Source: Thiopseudomonas acetoxidans (GTDB lineage: Bacteria; Pseudomonadota; Gammaproteobacteria; Pseudomonadales; Pseudomonadaceae). Taken from it: 64,000 nucleotides of DNA. The notes under the pieces were generated by a model. That model did no database searches, was not told where the DNA came from, and saw nothing but the letters and a program-made list of their open reading frames with translations. Below are positions 35,846-44,992 of this stretch, piece by piece; within the stretch, counting starts at the first letter, position 1; the number at the start of each line of letters is the position of its first letter. Both the position numbers and the translations under genes were made by a program. The stretch lies in the NCBI RefSeq assembly GCF_030362935.1, contig NZ_JAUCDY010000011.1, positions 1 to 64,000 of the forward strand, in the 5' to 3' direction.

Positions 35846-36763
35846 TTATTTAGCGCTGGGGACAAAGTGCTTTTGCGCCGTTCCGCGAGCAATTAAGCGC
35901 GAAATATAATCCATCTTCTGCGGGTCTTTATCGACAAAGCGACAATTCACCTGCAGCCATTCGCTGTCAGGACTGGCGTCCACTGCAGTCAGCGAGTGGA
36001 TATAGGCATTGAGTCGCGCCACTTCAGCCGTTTCACCCTGCTCTAAATCCAGTACTACCGAATCTAGAATTTGCGGCAAAATCTCTGTACGTCTAACCAC
36101 CAACGCTGCTTCCTTGAGACTAATGGCTTTAATAACACAGTCCATTTCAGCATTAGGTAAGCGCAGGCGACCTTGTCCACGCCCCTTTGGTGCAGCAGAT
36201 TTGGCTGGTACCGGTGGTGCTTGGTTAATTAATGGTGACGAAAATGCCGCTGGTTGCGCGCTTGGAGCGGCTCGTGGTGCAGTTTCAGCGGGCTTGCCAC
36301 CAGTTAAAACCGAGAGTGAGTCATTGGCCGTTCCGGTACTTAACATACGGTTGGGCGCAGCAGCCTCTAGCACTGCAAGACGACCTGTTCTGCTGAGGGC
36401 TTTTTTGACCTTGGTGATGAGCTGCTCGTTGGTAAAAGGTTTGCCAATGTAGTCAGACACACCAGCCTGGATAGCCTGCACCACATTTTCTTTATCACCG
36501 CGACTGGTCACCATAATAAAGGGGACTTTGGCGTACTGCGGTTGTTCGCGGAACCACACAAGCAGCTCCAAACCGGACATCTCCGGCATTTCCCAGTCGC
36601 ACAAAACCAGATCAAAGGTTTGGTTGGCTAAAACTTGCTGCGCTTTACGACCATTAACGGCCTCATCCGTGACAATTCCTGGGAAATAGCTTCTTAGGCC
36701 TTTCTTAACAAGATCACGAATAAATGATGCATCATCAACCACCAATACACTTACTTTACTCAT
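35846..36763 (-). CDS. Response regulator with REC and C-terminal PilZ-like region
   Basis: 305 residues. Residues 1-125 form a receiver domain: acidic pair in VVDDASFIRDL, phospho-acceptor Asp in LVLCDWEMPEMSG, and Thr/Lys in MVTSRG and GKPFTNEQL. A Pro/Ala-rich linker (about 150-200) leads to a C-terminal domain with GRGQGRLRLPNAEMDCVIKA that may be a divergent PilZ-type module. A similar stand-alone regulator lies near ubiA/phoB in P. aeruginosa. No sensor kinase is adjacent, and the output is unknown. Confidence 0.8.
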   Translation of the reverse strand: MSKVSVLVVDDASFIRDLVKKGLRSYFPGIVTDEAVNGRKAQQVLANQTFDLVLCDWEMPEMSGLELLVWFREQPQYAKVPFIMVTSRGDKENVVQAIQAGVSDYIGKPFTNEQLITKVKKALSRTGRLAVLEAAAPNRMLSTGTANDSLSVLTGGKPAETAPRAAPSAQPAAFSSPLINQAPPVPAKSAAPKGRGQGRLRLPNAEMDCVIKAISLKEAALVVRRTEILPQILDSVVLDLEQGETAEVARLNAYIHSLTAVDASPDSEWLQVNCRFVDKDPQKMDYISRLIARGTAQKHFVPSAK

Positions 36764-36820
36764 GCTATCTCCCAGAAAAACTTAATAACTTATCACCAAG
36801 CCTGCAACAACAGCCCCTGA

Positions 36821-37288
36821 TTAAGCCTGCTCTTGTTGACGCTCCATTTCTTGAGCATACAGTGCATCAAAGTTAACCGGCGCCAGCATTAATGCAGGAA
36901 ATGAACCTTTAATGACCACGCTATCTAAGGTTTCACGCGCATAAGGAAACAGAATGCTTGGGCAAAATGAACCCAATGCATGACCTAGAGCGGCCTCATC
37001 AAAGCCGTGAATTAAAAAGATACCGGCTTGCTGTATTTCTGCAATAAAAGCTACATGCTCTTCTGTTTTTGCGGTAACGGTAATACCTAACACAACCTCA
37101 TAGAAATCATCATTCAAGTGACGCTTTTGTGTAAACAGGTTCAATTCAATATCTGGCTGCCAGCTTTCACGAAACACTTCAGGGCTTTTAGGCGCCTCAA
37201 AAGAAAGGTCTTTTATATAAATACGCTGTAATGAAAACTGTGAGCTGGGCTGTTCCTGTGTAACTGCTTCACTATTTTGCTCTGACAT
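36821..37288 (-). CDS. secB: Protein-export chaperone SecB
   Basis: 155 residues. The tetramer core starts at SLQRIYIKDLSFEAPKSPEV; VVLGITVTAKTEEH and FCPSILFPYARETLDSVVIK follow, matching the family closely. It keeps preproteins unfolded and delivers them to SecA. Third gene of the rhodanese-grxC-secB group. Confidence 0.96.
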   Translation of the reverse strand: MSEQNSEAVTQEQPSSQFSLQRIYIKDLSFEAPKSPEVFRESWQPDIELNLFTQKRHLNDDFYEVVLGITVTAKTEEHVAFIAEIQQAGIFLIHGFDEAALGHALGSFCPSILFPYARETLDSVVIKGSFPALMLAPVNFDALYAQEMERQQEQA

Positions 37289-37351
37289 AAAACCTTCCTT
37301 AATGATTTCAAGATCAAGTTAACAAATACTTTAGCACTTTAACAGCCTAAT

Positions 37352-37606
37352 TTAAGCTTGTAATAAAGTGTCTAATTTACCAGCACGCTCCAACGCAAAG
37401 AGATCGTCGCAACCACCTACGTGCAGCTCGCCGATCCAAATCTGTGGCACAGAGGTGCGGCCGGCTTTTTGTGCCATTTGCGCACGCAGCTCTGGCTGAC
37501 CGTCCACGCGTATTTCTTCAAACGTAACGTTCTTACTGGCTAGCAACTGCTTTGCACGCACGCAAAATGGGCACCAGTCGCTACTGTAAATTACTACCTT
37601 ACTCAT
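37352..37606 (-). CDS. grxC: Glutaredoxin 3
   Basis: 84 residues. Redox site CPFC at 12-15 (pseudomonads vary from the E. coli CPYC), with TSVPQIWIG and GGCDDLFALE giving the cis-Pro and glutathione-binding turn. It reduces disulfides and mixed disulfides with glutathione. It starts 1 base after the rhodanese stop, so they are co-transcribed. Confidence 0.95.
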   Translation of the reverse strand: MSKVVIYSSDWCPFCVRAKQLLASKNVTFEEIRVDGQPELRAQMAQKAGRTSVPQIWIGELHVGGCDDLFALERAGKLDTLLQA

Positions 37607-37607
37607 T

Positions 37608-38024
37608 TTATTTTTTTACCGTTGGCAAGTTATCTGAACGCCAGCCAGCAATACCACCCGAAAGACGTGCCGTAGTAAATCCGGCTTTGTTTAGCTCTGA
37701 GCAGGAAGCACCCGCTGTCATTCCAGAGGCACAAACCACAATAATGGTTTTATCTTTGTATGCTTCTAGCTCACCGATACGCTCTTTAAGTTTAGCCGCA
37801 GGTATGTGAATAGAATCGACAATATGACCCGCCGAAAAATCTTTTTGCTGACGTATATCCAACACTACAGCTTCATCACGATTAATCAGCGCAGTCACCT
37901 CGCGACTACTCAAATTACGCCCTGAACGCTTTGTTTCATGCAGCACTAGCAGGATTGCCAATCCAATAAAACTGCTCACCAGAATATAGTGATTACCGAC
38001 AAACTCTATGACCCGTTCCAACAT
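37608..38024 (-). CDS. Membrane-anchored rhodanese-like protein
   Basis: 139 residues from the ATG at 38024 (GGGAAG 8 bases upstream); an upstream in-frame start at 38108 would precede this signal. One membrane helix (about 13-29) is followed by a single rhodanese domain (about 40-135) with active-site Cys98 in VVCASGMTAGAS. This is the YibN-type protein encoded with grxC and secB in many gammaproteobacteria. Sulfurtransferase activity is expected; the partner is unknown. Confidence 0.9.
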   Translation of the reverse strand: MLERVIEFVGNHYILVSSFIGLAILLVLHETKRSGRNLSSREVTALINRDEAVVLDIRQQKDFSAGHIVDSIHIPAAKLKERIGELEAYKDKTIIVVCASGMTAGASCSELNKAGFTTARLSGGIAGWRSDNLPTVKK

Positions 38025-38204
38025 TATTATCTTCCCAGCTTGGGTTAAAATTGGCTGATTATACACGCTAGCCGCATAAGCTACAGCACAAACTCGCATT
38101 ACCAGCAAAAGGCTATCCGTAGCATTTTTTAATATTCATGACTAAAAAGTGTCAACAGGGTAAAATAACTCTATTAAATGTTATTACTTAGTGAGCCCAG
38201 CAGT

Positions 38205-39740
38205 ATGCCAAACTCTCGAAAACCTGTCGTTTTAATGATTCTTGACGGCTTCGGCCATAGCGAAGCCACTGAACACAACGCTATCTATAGCGCCAGCACG
38301 CCTGTGTACGATCAACTGCGCCGCGACTACCCCAACGGCTTAATCTCCACCAGTGGCATGGACGTCGGCTTACCTGAAGGCCAAATGGGTAACTCAGAAG
38401 TCGGGCATATGAACCTCGGTTCAGGCCGTGTGGTCTATCAAGACTTCACCCGCATCACCAAAGCTATTGTCGAGGGGGATTTCTTTACCAACCCCGCCCT
38501 GTGCCAAGCCGTAGATAAAGCCGTTGCTCACAACAAAGCCGTGCATATTATGGGTTTGCTATCAGATGGCGGTGTGCATAGCCACCAAGAACATCTGGCA
38601 GCGATGGTGGAGTTAGCAGTCCAGCGCGGCGCCGAGACTATTTATGTGCATGCTTTCCTCGATGGACGCGATACCCCACCGCGCAGCGCGCAAAGTTCCA
38701 TCGACTTTATTGAACACACCTTTAACAGGTTAGGCAAAGGCCGTATCGCCTCACTGATTGGTCGTTACTTCGCAATGGACCGTGATAACCGCTGGGACCG
38801 CGTGGAAAAAGCCTGGAAGCTGCTCGTTGATGCACAACCCGAATTTACCGCCAGCACGGCCAACGAAGGCTTAGCCGCGGCCTATGCGCGTGACGAGTCT
38901 GACGAGTTTGTTAAGCCGACACAAATCGGCGACGCGGCGCCTATCAGCGATGGCGATGCGGTGATCTTTATGAACTTCCGTGCCGACCGCGCGCGTGAAA
39001 TCACCCAAGCCTTTATCCAAGACGACTTTGCTGGTTTTGCTCGCCAAAGCGTACCGCAACTGGCCGACTACGTGATGCTGACTCAATACGCCGCTAGCTT
39101 TGCGACCCCTTGTGCATTTGCGCCCTCAGCACTCACCAATGTGCTGGGCGAATACCTGTCTGATTTGGGCAAAACTCAGTTACGCATTGCTGAAACCGAA
39201 AAATATGCTCATGTGACTTTTTTCTTCTCCGGCGGTCGTGAAGAGCCTTTCCCTGGCGAAACCCGCGTACTGATTCCATCACCTCAGGTCGCCACCTATG
39301 ACCTACAGCCTGAAATGAGCGCACCCGCAGTCACTGATCGCATCGTGCAAGCCATTGATAAGCAAGAATTTGACGTCATTATCGTCAACTTTGCCAATGG
39401 CGACATGGTGGGCCATACCGGTGTCTTTTCTGCTGCAGTGCAGGCCGTTGAGTGCTTGGATGCCTGCATGGGTAAAATTGTAGCTGCTCTCAAACGCGTC
39501 GGTGGCGAAGCGCTGATCACTGCGGACCACGGTAATGTTGAACAGATGCTCGATACCGACACCGGACAAGCGCATACTGCACACACCTGCAAGCCTGTTC
39601 CTTTTATTTATATTGGTGAGCGTACCGCACGTATTCGTAGTGGTGGCATCTTGGCTGATGTTGCACCGACCTTACTTACATTGATGGGTTTACCTATTCC
39701 TGAAGAAATGACCGGTACCAACCTTGTAGAACTCTTATAA
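38205..39740 (+). CDS. gpmI: 2,3-Bisphosphoglycerate-independent phosphoglycerate mutase
   Basis: 511 residues from the ATG at 38205; an upstream ATG at 38178 would add a non-conserved tail. Catalytic Ser64 in MGNSEVGHMNLG and the manganese ligand Asp14 in LDGFGHSE are in place, along with NFANGDMVGHTG and TADHGNVEQM in the phosphatase half. It interconverts 2- and 3-phosphoglycerate. It is divergent from the rhodanese operon and followed by the envC-ctpA group, as in Pseudomonas. Confidence 0.96.
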   Translation: MPNSRKPVVLMILDGFGHSEATEHNAIYSASTPVYDQLRRDYPNGLISTSGMDVGLPEGQMGNSEVGHMNLGSGRVVYQDFTRITKAIVEGDFFTNPALCQAVDKAVAHNKAVHIMGLLSDGGVHSHQEHLAAMVELAVQRGAETIYVHAFLDGRDTPPRSAQSSIDFIEHTFNRLGKGRIASLIGRYFAMDRDNRWDRVEKAWKLLVDAQPEFTASTANEGLAAAYARDESDEFVKPTQIGDAAPISDGDAVIFMNFRADRAREITQAFIQDDFAGFARQSVPQLADYVMLTQYAASFATPCAFAPSALTNVLGEYLSDLGKTQLRIAETEKYAHVTFFFSGGREEPFPGETRVLIPSPQVATYDLQPEMSAPAVTDRIVQAIDKQEFDVIIVNFANGDMVGHTGVFSAAVQAVECLDACMGKIVAALKRVGGEALITADHGNVEQMLDTDTGQAHTAHTCKPVPFIYIGERTARIRSGGILADVAPTLLTLMGLPIPEEMTGTNLVELL

Positions 39741-39748
39741 ATAGCCAA

Positions 39749-39772
39749 AGCCGCCGCGTAGCGCGTGCGGCT
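39749..39772 (+). terminator. Possible hairpin after gpmI
   Basis: AGCCGC (39749-39754) / GCGGCT (39767-39772), with an alternative outer ATAGCC/GGCTAT. No T-run follows, so termination here is uncertain. Confidence 0.35.
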
Positions 39773-39834
39773 ATTAACATTTATACCCCTCATTAACTCT
39801 TATACTGTTCTTTTCTGTGCGGTCGGTTTTAGTC

Positions 39835-41079
39835 ATGCTACGTTTCTTGCTCGCCTTATTGCTTCTTAGTCTCGTTCAGCCTAGCTATGCTGACGAACGC
39901 GCTGCTACGCGACAACAAATTGAACAAGCCAAAAAGGATATCGCCGAACTCAAGCAGCGGCTTAAAAAAACACAGAGTGAAAAATCGACAGCACAACGCG
40001 AATTACAAAAAACTGAGCAAGAAATTGGCGCACTGGAAACTAAAGTGCGTCAGCTAGAAGCTGAGCTTAAAAAAAATCAGCAAGAGCTTGAGCAGCTCAA
40101 CCAGGAAGCGAAGACGCTGCAAATACAGCGCCAGCAACAACAAAAACTGATTGCCATACAGGGGCGCGCCGCCTATCAGGCAGGTCAACAAGAACCCCTG
40201 CGTTTATTTTTAAACCAGCAACAGCCAGGTCATGCCAACCACAACCTGACCTACTACCAGTACATGCACAAAGCGCGTAGCGAGCAGATTGACACCTATA
40301 ATAAAACCATTACACAGCTGGCTGAGCTGCAAAGCGATATCCGCCAACAGCAACAACAAATCGAAAACCAAAAAAACAGTCTACTGACAGACAAACAGCA
40401 GTTAGCCGAGCTAAAACAGCAGCGTCAGCAACGAGTAAAGCAACTGAATCAACAGCAAAGCCAACAGCAACAGCAAATCAGCTCCAAAGAAAAAGACCAG
40501 CAAGAGCTGAACAAAGTGCTGGCAACCATTGAGGCTACGCTAGCCAAGCAAGCGCAAGAAGAAAAACGCCGCCTAGAGCAAGCGCAGGCGATAGCTCGGC
40601 AGCAGCAACAAAACCAAATTCAAAATCAACCCAAAGATGGCAAACACATTGTGGTCAGTAGCAGCTTCAGCCATCCGGGTGGTAATTTTGATAAAGCGCG
40701 TGGCAAATTGGCTTGGCCGGTAAGCGGTCCGCTGATTGCCCGCTTCGGCACTCCCAGAGGTGACTCACGCAGTCTATGGGATGGCGTGCTGATTCAGGCT
40801 CCGGAAGGCACGCAAGTCAAAGCCATTCATCCGGGCCGCGTGGTATTTGCCGATTGGTTACGCGGCGCTGGCATGCTCATTATTGTTGATCACGGCGGCG
40901 GTTACTTGACCTTATACGGTCATAACCAAAGCTTACTCAGCTCAGCGGGCGATACCGTAAAAGCAGGACAAGTCATAGCCACCGTCGGTAATACTGGCGG
41001 ACAAGCACAAAGTGCGCTTTACTTTGCCATTCGCAAACAAGGCAAAGCCACAGACCCCAATCAATGGTGCCGAACCTAA
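39835..41079 (+). CDS. envC: EnvC-like M23-family amidase activator
   Basis: 414 residues from the ATG at 39835, which begins the signal peptide (MLRFLLALLLLSLVQPSYAD). A long Gln-rich coiled coil (about 25-265) is followed by a C-terminal LytM domain. In this domain the metal ligands are lost: SLWDGVLIQA replaces the HxxxD turn and ALYFAIR replaces HxH, as in EnvC. It is therefore expected to activate periplasmic N-acetylmuramoyl-L-alanine amidases at the division site rather than cut peptidoglycan itself. ctpA follows after 75 bases. Confidence 0.9.
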   Translation: MLRFLLALLLLSLVQPSYADERAATRQQIEQAKKDIAELKQRLKKTQSEKSTAQRELQKTEQEIGALETKVRQLEAELKKNQQELEQLNQEAKTLQIQRQQQQKLIAIQGRAAYQAGQQEPLRLFLNQQQPGHANHNLTYYQYMHKARSEQIDTYNKTITQLAELQSDIRQQQQQIENQKNSLLTDKQQLAELKQQRQQRVKQLNQQQSQQQQQISSKEKDQQELNKVLATIEATLAKQAQEEKRRLEQAQAIARQQQQNQIQNQPKDGKHIVVSSSFSHPGGNFDKARGKLAWPVSGPLIARFGTPRGDSRSLWDGVLIQAPEGTQVKAIHPGRVVFADWLRGAGMLIIVDHGGGYLTLYGHNQSLLSSAGDTVKAGQVIATVGNTGGQAQSALYFAIRKQGKATDPNQWCRT

Positions 41080-41154
41080 GCCACTTTGTTAGGCGCCAGC
41101 AAGACCATAACAGTACCTTTTATGCTGTTGAGATGAATTTTTAGGAGTAGGCAT

Positions 41155-42444
41155 ATGCCAAGCAACTCGCAAACTGTTGTACAACGTTTAGTTATCGCTT
41201 TCTTTGCTGTAACTCTAAGCTGGCAAGTAGGGGCCAAAGAGCCACAGGAACCACGCCTGCCCCTCGAAGAGCTGCGTACTTTTGTTGAGGTTATGGAGCG
41301 CATCAAGTCTGCTTATGTTGAGCCGATTGACGACAAAACTCTGCTCGAGAACGCCATCAAAGGTATGCTCAATAACCTTGATCCTCATTCTAGCTACCTT
41401 GACCCCAAGGCCTTTCAGGAACTGCAAGAAAGCACCAGCGGCGAGTTTGGCGGCCTAGGTATAGAAGTGGGTATGGAAGACGATGTATTGAAAGTTGTCT
41501 CGCCTATTGATGACACACCAGCTTTTCGGGCTGGGATTGAAGCCCAAGACTTCATTATTAAGATTGATGGTCAGCCAACCAAAGGCATGTCGTTGATGGA
41601 TGCTGTTGCCAAAATGCGCGGTAAGCCCGGCACTTCTATCGTGCTGACTATTGCGCGCGAAAACCGTGCTCCTTTTGACGTAAAACTTAAGCGCGCGATA
41701 ATTAAAGCACAAAGTGTACGCGCACAAACGCTTGAGCAAGGCTATGGCCTAATCCGCATCAGCCAGTTCCAGAGCAACACTGCTAACGAGGTATCTAAGG
41801 CACTACGCAAGCTTAATCAAGACAAGAACAACCTACTTAAGGGCTTAGTGCTTGATTTGCGTAACAACCCAGGCGGGCTGCTGCAAGCCGCTATTGATGT
41901 CACTGACTTATTCATTGACCAAGGCTTAATAGTGTATACCAAAGGCCGCTTGGATAACTCCGAGCAAAATTACTTCGCTAACAGCCGTACCAGTATTGGT
42001 GATATTCCCTTGGTTATTCTGGTTAACAGCGGTAGCGCTTCCGCCTCAGAAATTGTCGCCGGTGCATTACAAGACCATAAGCGTGGGATTGTGATGGGTA
42101 CCAACAGTTTTGGTAAAGGCTCGGTACAAACCATTCTGCCATTGAATAACGAGCATGCTTTAAAGCTAACCACCGCGCTGTACTACACACCGCTGGGCCG
42201 CTCAATTCAGGCTGAAGGTATTGAGCCTGATATCGTTGTTGAGCGTGCAAAGATTAGCCAAGAGCAACAAAGCATCACTATTAAAGAAGCAGATTTAGTT
42301 GGACACCTAAATAACGACAAATCGCCCAGTACCACGGATAAGAAAAACACCGTAGATGCGATTACCGATGACTACCAACTCAACCAAGCACTCAACCTGC
42401 TTAAAGGTCTAAACATCATCGCCAGCAAAGAAAAGGTCCGATAA
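41155..42444 (+). CDS. ctpA: Carboxy-terminal processing protease, S41 family
   Basis: 429 residues, with AGGAG before the ATG and a signal segment at residues 8-24. A PDZ domain (about 95-165, GGLGIEVGMEDDVLKVVSPI) precedes the protease core. Catalytic Ser lies in NSGSASASEIVAGAL and the Lys in GTNSFGKGSVQT. In P. aeruginosa CtpA, with a lipoprotein partner, degrades peptidoglycan hydrolases. Neighbour of envC in cell-wall remodelling. Confidence 0.95.
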   Translation: MPSNSQTVVQRLVIAFFAVTLSWQVGAKEPQEPRLPLEELRTFVEVMERIKSAYVEPIDDKTLLENAIKGMLNNLDPHSSYLDPKAFQELQESTSGEFGGLGIEVGMEDDVLKVVSPIDDTPAFRAGIEAQDFIIKIDGQPTKGMSLMDAVAKMRGKPGTSIVLTIARENRAPFDVKLKRAIIKAQSVRAQTLEQGYGLIRISQFQSNTANEVSKALRKLNQDKNNLLKGLVLDLRNNPGGLLQAAIDVTDLFIDQGLIVYTKGRLDNSEQNYFANSRTSIGDIPLVILVNSGSASASEIVAGALQDHKRGIVMGTNSFGKGSVQTILPLNNEHALKLTTALYYTPLGRSIQAEGIEPDIVVERAKISQEQQSITIKEADLVGHLNNDKSPSTTDKKNTVDAITDDYQLNQALNLLKGLNIIASKEKVR

Positions 42445-42447
42445 CAA

Positions 42448-42587
42448 TCGCGCAAAAGTTGCGCTCCCACAGTATTAAGCGTTCGCTGCACCAGGCTTGG
42501 GTTGGCACAGCTATTAAGGGGCACAGCTATTGAGAAGCACAGCTATTGAGGGGCACAGCTTTTTGTGGGAGCGCATCTTATGCGCGA
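42448..42587. repeat. REPIN copy C, reverse orientation, expanded by 16-bp tandem units
   Basis: An inverted pair of REP elements (42448-42471 reversed, 42564-42587 forward) with the same spacer as the copies at 51485 and 58152, in opposite orientation. Relative to those 91-bp copies it has one extra T and an insertion of 48 bases (42513-42560), exactly three copies of a 16-base unit starting ATTNAGNNGCACAGCT. Lies between ctpA and hisF. Confidence 0.9.
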
Positions 42588-42615
42588 TTGGATTCAACGC
42601 TGCAGGATGGTTCTT

Positions 42616-42639
42616 TCGCGCAAAAGTTGCGCTCCCACA
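42616..42639 (-). repeat. Single REP element
   Basis: TCGCGCAAAAGTTGCGCTCC then CACA, a reversed copy with the GCGCAA/TTGCGC stem. A decayed half copy (CCTCCCACAGCTGCGC) follows at about 42645. Located after the hisF stop. Confidence 0.85.
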
Positions 42640-42711
42640 GTTGCCCTCCCACAGCTGCGCTTCAACAGTGCAAGAAGTGGCGCTACAACAATTCAAACCC
42701 TACTAACAGGT

Positions 42712-43482
42712 TTAGCGCACAGGTATGCCGCGCTCGGCCAAATAGGCTTTGACTTGCGCAATGCTGTATTCACCAAAGTGGAAAATGCTGGCCGCCAACA
42801 CCGCATCAGCTTTACCTTGCAGAATTCCTTCAGCCAAATGCTCAAGATTACCCACACCGCCAGAGGCAATAACTGGAATACTCACTGCCTCGCTAATGGC
42901 ACGGGTTACTTCAAGGTCAAACCCGGTTTTCATGCCATCCTTGTCCATACTGGTCACTAGCAACTCTCCGGCACCGTAGTCCTGCATTTTCTGCGCCCAC
43001 TCAACCGCATCCACACCGGCTGATTTTTTCCCACCATGGGTGAAAATCTCCCAACGGGCAGGCTCACCCTCAGCGGACACTTTTTTCACATCAATGGCGA
43101 CAATTATGCCCTGACTGCCAAACTCAGCGGCTGCCTCACGCACAAATTCAGGGTTAAACACCGCTGCCGAGTTAATCGACACCTTATCGGCACCGGCTTT
43201 AAGCAAGGCACGAATATCCTCAACCGTGCGCACACCACCACCGACAATCAGCGGGATATTAATCACGGCTGCGATACGCTCAACCATCTGCAAGGTGGTA
43301 GCACGCCCTTCCACCGTGGCGCTGATATCCAAGAAAGTCAGCTCATCAGCGCCCTCTTGCGAGTACTTGCGCGCAATCTCGACTGGATCACCGGCGTCAC
43401 GGATATCAACAAACTTGACCCCTTTTACCACGCGGCCATTTTCAACGTCTAAACAAGGAATAATGCGTTTTGGCTGTGTCAT
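42712..43482 (-). CDS. hisF: Imidazole glycerol phosphate synthase, cyclase subunit
   Basis: 256 residues, full length for the (beta/alpha)8 cyclase. IIPCLDVENGRVVKG and IIVAIDVKK carry the two catalytic Asp residues. It uses ammonia from the glutaminase partner HisH to form IGP and AICAR. hisH, normally just before hisA in pseudomonads, is not in this cluster. TAGGA lies about 10 bases before the ATG. A terminator-like hairpin separates it from hisA. Confidence 0.96.
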   Translation of the reverse strand: MTQPKRIIPCLDVENGRVVKGVKFVDIRDAGDPVEIARKYSQEGADELTFLDISATVEGRATTLQMVERIAAVINIPLIVGGGVRTVEDIRALLKAGADKVSINSAAVFNPEFVREAAAEFGSQGIIVAIDVKKVSAEGEPARWEIFTHGGKKSAGVDAVEWAQKMQDYGAGELLVTSMDKDGMKTGFDLEVTRAISEAVSIPVIASGGVGNLEHLAEGILQGKADAVLAASIFHFGEYSIAQVKAYLAERGIPVR

Positions 43483-43508
43483 TTTTTTCGTTCCTAGGTG
43501 CAGATAAA

Positions 43509-43530
43509 AAAGCCCTCTGCTGAGGGCTTT
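43509..43530 (-). terminator. Hairpin with T-run between hisA and hisF
   Basis: AAAGCCCTC (43509-43517) / GAGGGCTTT (43522-43530). On the minus strand it is followed by TTTTTTATC, the full form of an intrinsic terminator, 3 bases after the hisA stop and 26 before the hisF start. Confidence 0.85.
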
Positions 43531-43533
43531 AAG

Positions 43534-44268
43534 TTATTTAAACTGGTCGCACAGTTGCTGTGCTTGGGCCACATCGAGTGTGCCCTCGTAAATAGCTCGT
43601 CCGGTAATGGCACCGACAATCCCCGCCTCACGTGCATCCAGCAACGCTTGAATATCAGCAATGGTATGAATACCGCCCGAGGCAATTACGGGAATACGAG
43701 TCGCACGCGCCAAGGCAGCGGTGGCTTCAACGTTACAGCCTTGCATCATGCCGTCTTTGGCAATATCGGTGTAAACAATGGCACTAACGCCATCGTTCTC
43801 AAACTGCCTAGCCAGATCAATCACCTGCAGCTCACTGACCTCAGCCCAACCATCGGTGGCAACAAAGCCATCTTTAGCATCCAGCCCAACAATAACTTTG
43901 CCCGGAAAAGCGTTACAGGCTTCGGCCACAAACTCAGGCTCTTTCACCGCTTTAGTGCCGATAATCACATAGCTCACACCGGCGCGCACATAATGCTCAA
44001 TGGTTTCTAGGGTGCGAATACCGCCGCCAATTTGAATCGGCAGATCGGGGTACAGCTTAGCAATCGCAGTGACCACTTCACCGTTAACCGGCTCGCCTTC
44101 AAAGGCACCGTTAAGATCCACCAAGTGCAAGCGGCGACAGCCCGCTTCGACCCATTTGGCCGCCATGCTAACTGGATCATCAGAAAACACTGTGGAGTCT
44201 TCCATGCGCCCCTGACGCAAGCGAACACAGGCACCGTCTTTTAAATCAATTGCAGGAATAATCAGCAT
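43534..44268 (-). CDS. hisA: Phosphoribosylformimino-5-aminoimidazole carboxamide ribotide isomerase
   Basis: 244 residues. LIIPAIDLKDGACVRLRQGR holds the catalytic Asp8, and VSAIVYTDIAKDGMMQGCN the second acid. It performs the Amadori isomerisation before the HisFH step. AAGG lies 7 bases before the ATG. Only 32 bases separate it from hisB, the place where hisH is expected. Confidence 0.96.
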   Translation of the reverse strand: MLIIPAIDLKDGACVRLRQGRMEDSTVFSDDPVSMAAKWVEAGCRRLHLVDLNGAFEGEPVNGEVVTAIAKLYPDLPIQIGGGIRTLETIEHYVRAGVSYVIIGTKAVKEPEFVAEACNAFPGKVIVGLDAKDGFVATDGWAEVSELQVIDLARQFENDGVSAIVYTDIAKDGMMQGCNVEATAALARATRIPVIASGGIHTIADIQALLDAREAGIVGAITGRAIYEGTLDVAQAQQLCDQFK

Positions 44269-44300
44269 CGAACAGCCTTAATTAAAATAGTGAGCAGGGC

Positions 44301-44894
44301 TTATAAGCAACCTTTAGTGGAAGGCATGCGACCTTCCATACGTGGATCACGCTCCAACGCCATACGCAGCGCACGACCAAAGGCCTTAAATACAGTTTCG
44401 ATTTGGTGGTGCGTATTCAAGCCGCGTAGGTTATCAATGTGTAGGGTAATTTGCGCGTGGTTAGCAAATCCTTGGAAGAACTCTTGGAACAAATCCACAT
44501 CAAAGCCGCCCACCAACGCACGTTTGTAGGGCACATCCATAAACAAACCAGGACGACCGGAAAAATCTAGCGCCACGCGCGACATGGCTTCATCCATCAC
44601 TACATAGGAGTGGCCGTAACGATAAATACCGCGTTTATCACCCACAGCTTTAGCAAACGCCTGCCCTAGCGTAATGCCCACGTCTTCGACGGTGTGGTGA
44701 TCATCAATGTGCAAATCGCCTTGGCACTCAACATCCAAATCAATCAAACCATGACGTGCGATCTGGTCGAGCATATGCTCCATAAAAGGCACACCCATAG
44801 CAAAACGCCCTTCACCAGTGCCATCTAAATTAATCGACACCTTAACCTGGGTTTCTAAGGTATTACGCTCTACAGAAGCGATACGCTGAGTCAT
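44301..44894 (-). CDS. hisB: Imidazoleglycerol-phosphate dehydratase
   Basis: 197 residues from the ATG at 44894, chosen because GGAG lies 7 bases upstream and it matches the pseudomonad length; an ATG at 44906 is less likely. This is the monofunctional dehydratase without a phosphatase domain. Manganese ligands lie in LHIDDHHTVEDVG and NTHHQIE. First gene of the hisB-hisA-hisF cluster, divergent from the PanZ-like gene. Confidence 0.96.
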   Translation of the reverse strand: MTQRIASVERNTLETQVKVSINLDGTGEGRFAMGVPFMEHMLDQIARHGLIDLDVECQGDLHIDDHHTVEDVGITLGQAFAKAVGDKRGIYRYGHSYVVMDEAMSRVALDFSGRPGLFMDVPYKRALVGGFDVDLFQEFFQGFANHAQITLHIDNLRGLNTHHQIETVFKAFGRALRMALERDPRMEGRMPSTKGCL

Positions 44895-44992
44895 ACTGTA
44901 CTCCATAAAGGATAAACTAAACTTTGCTATTATATGCGTCTATGCGCTCAATCGCTAGCACAGCAGCTTCCACACAGCCAAGGATCATCAAC

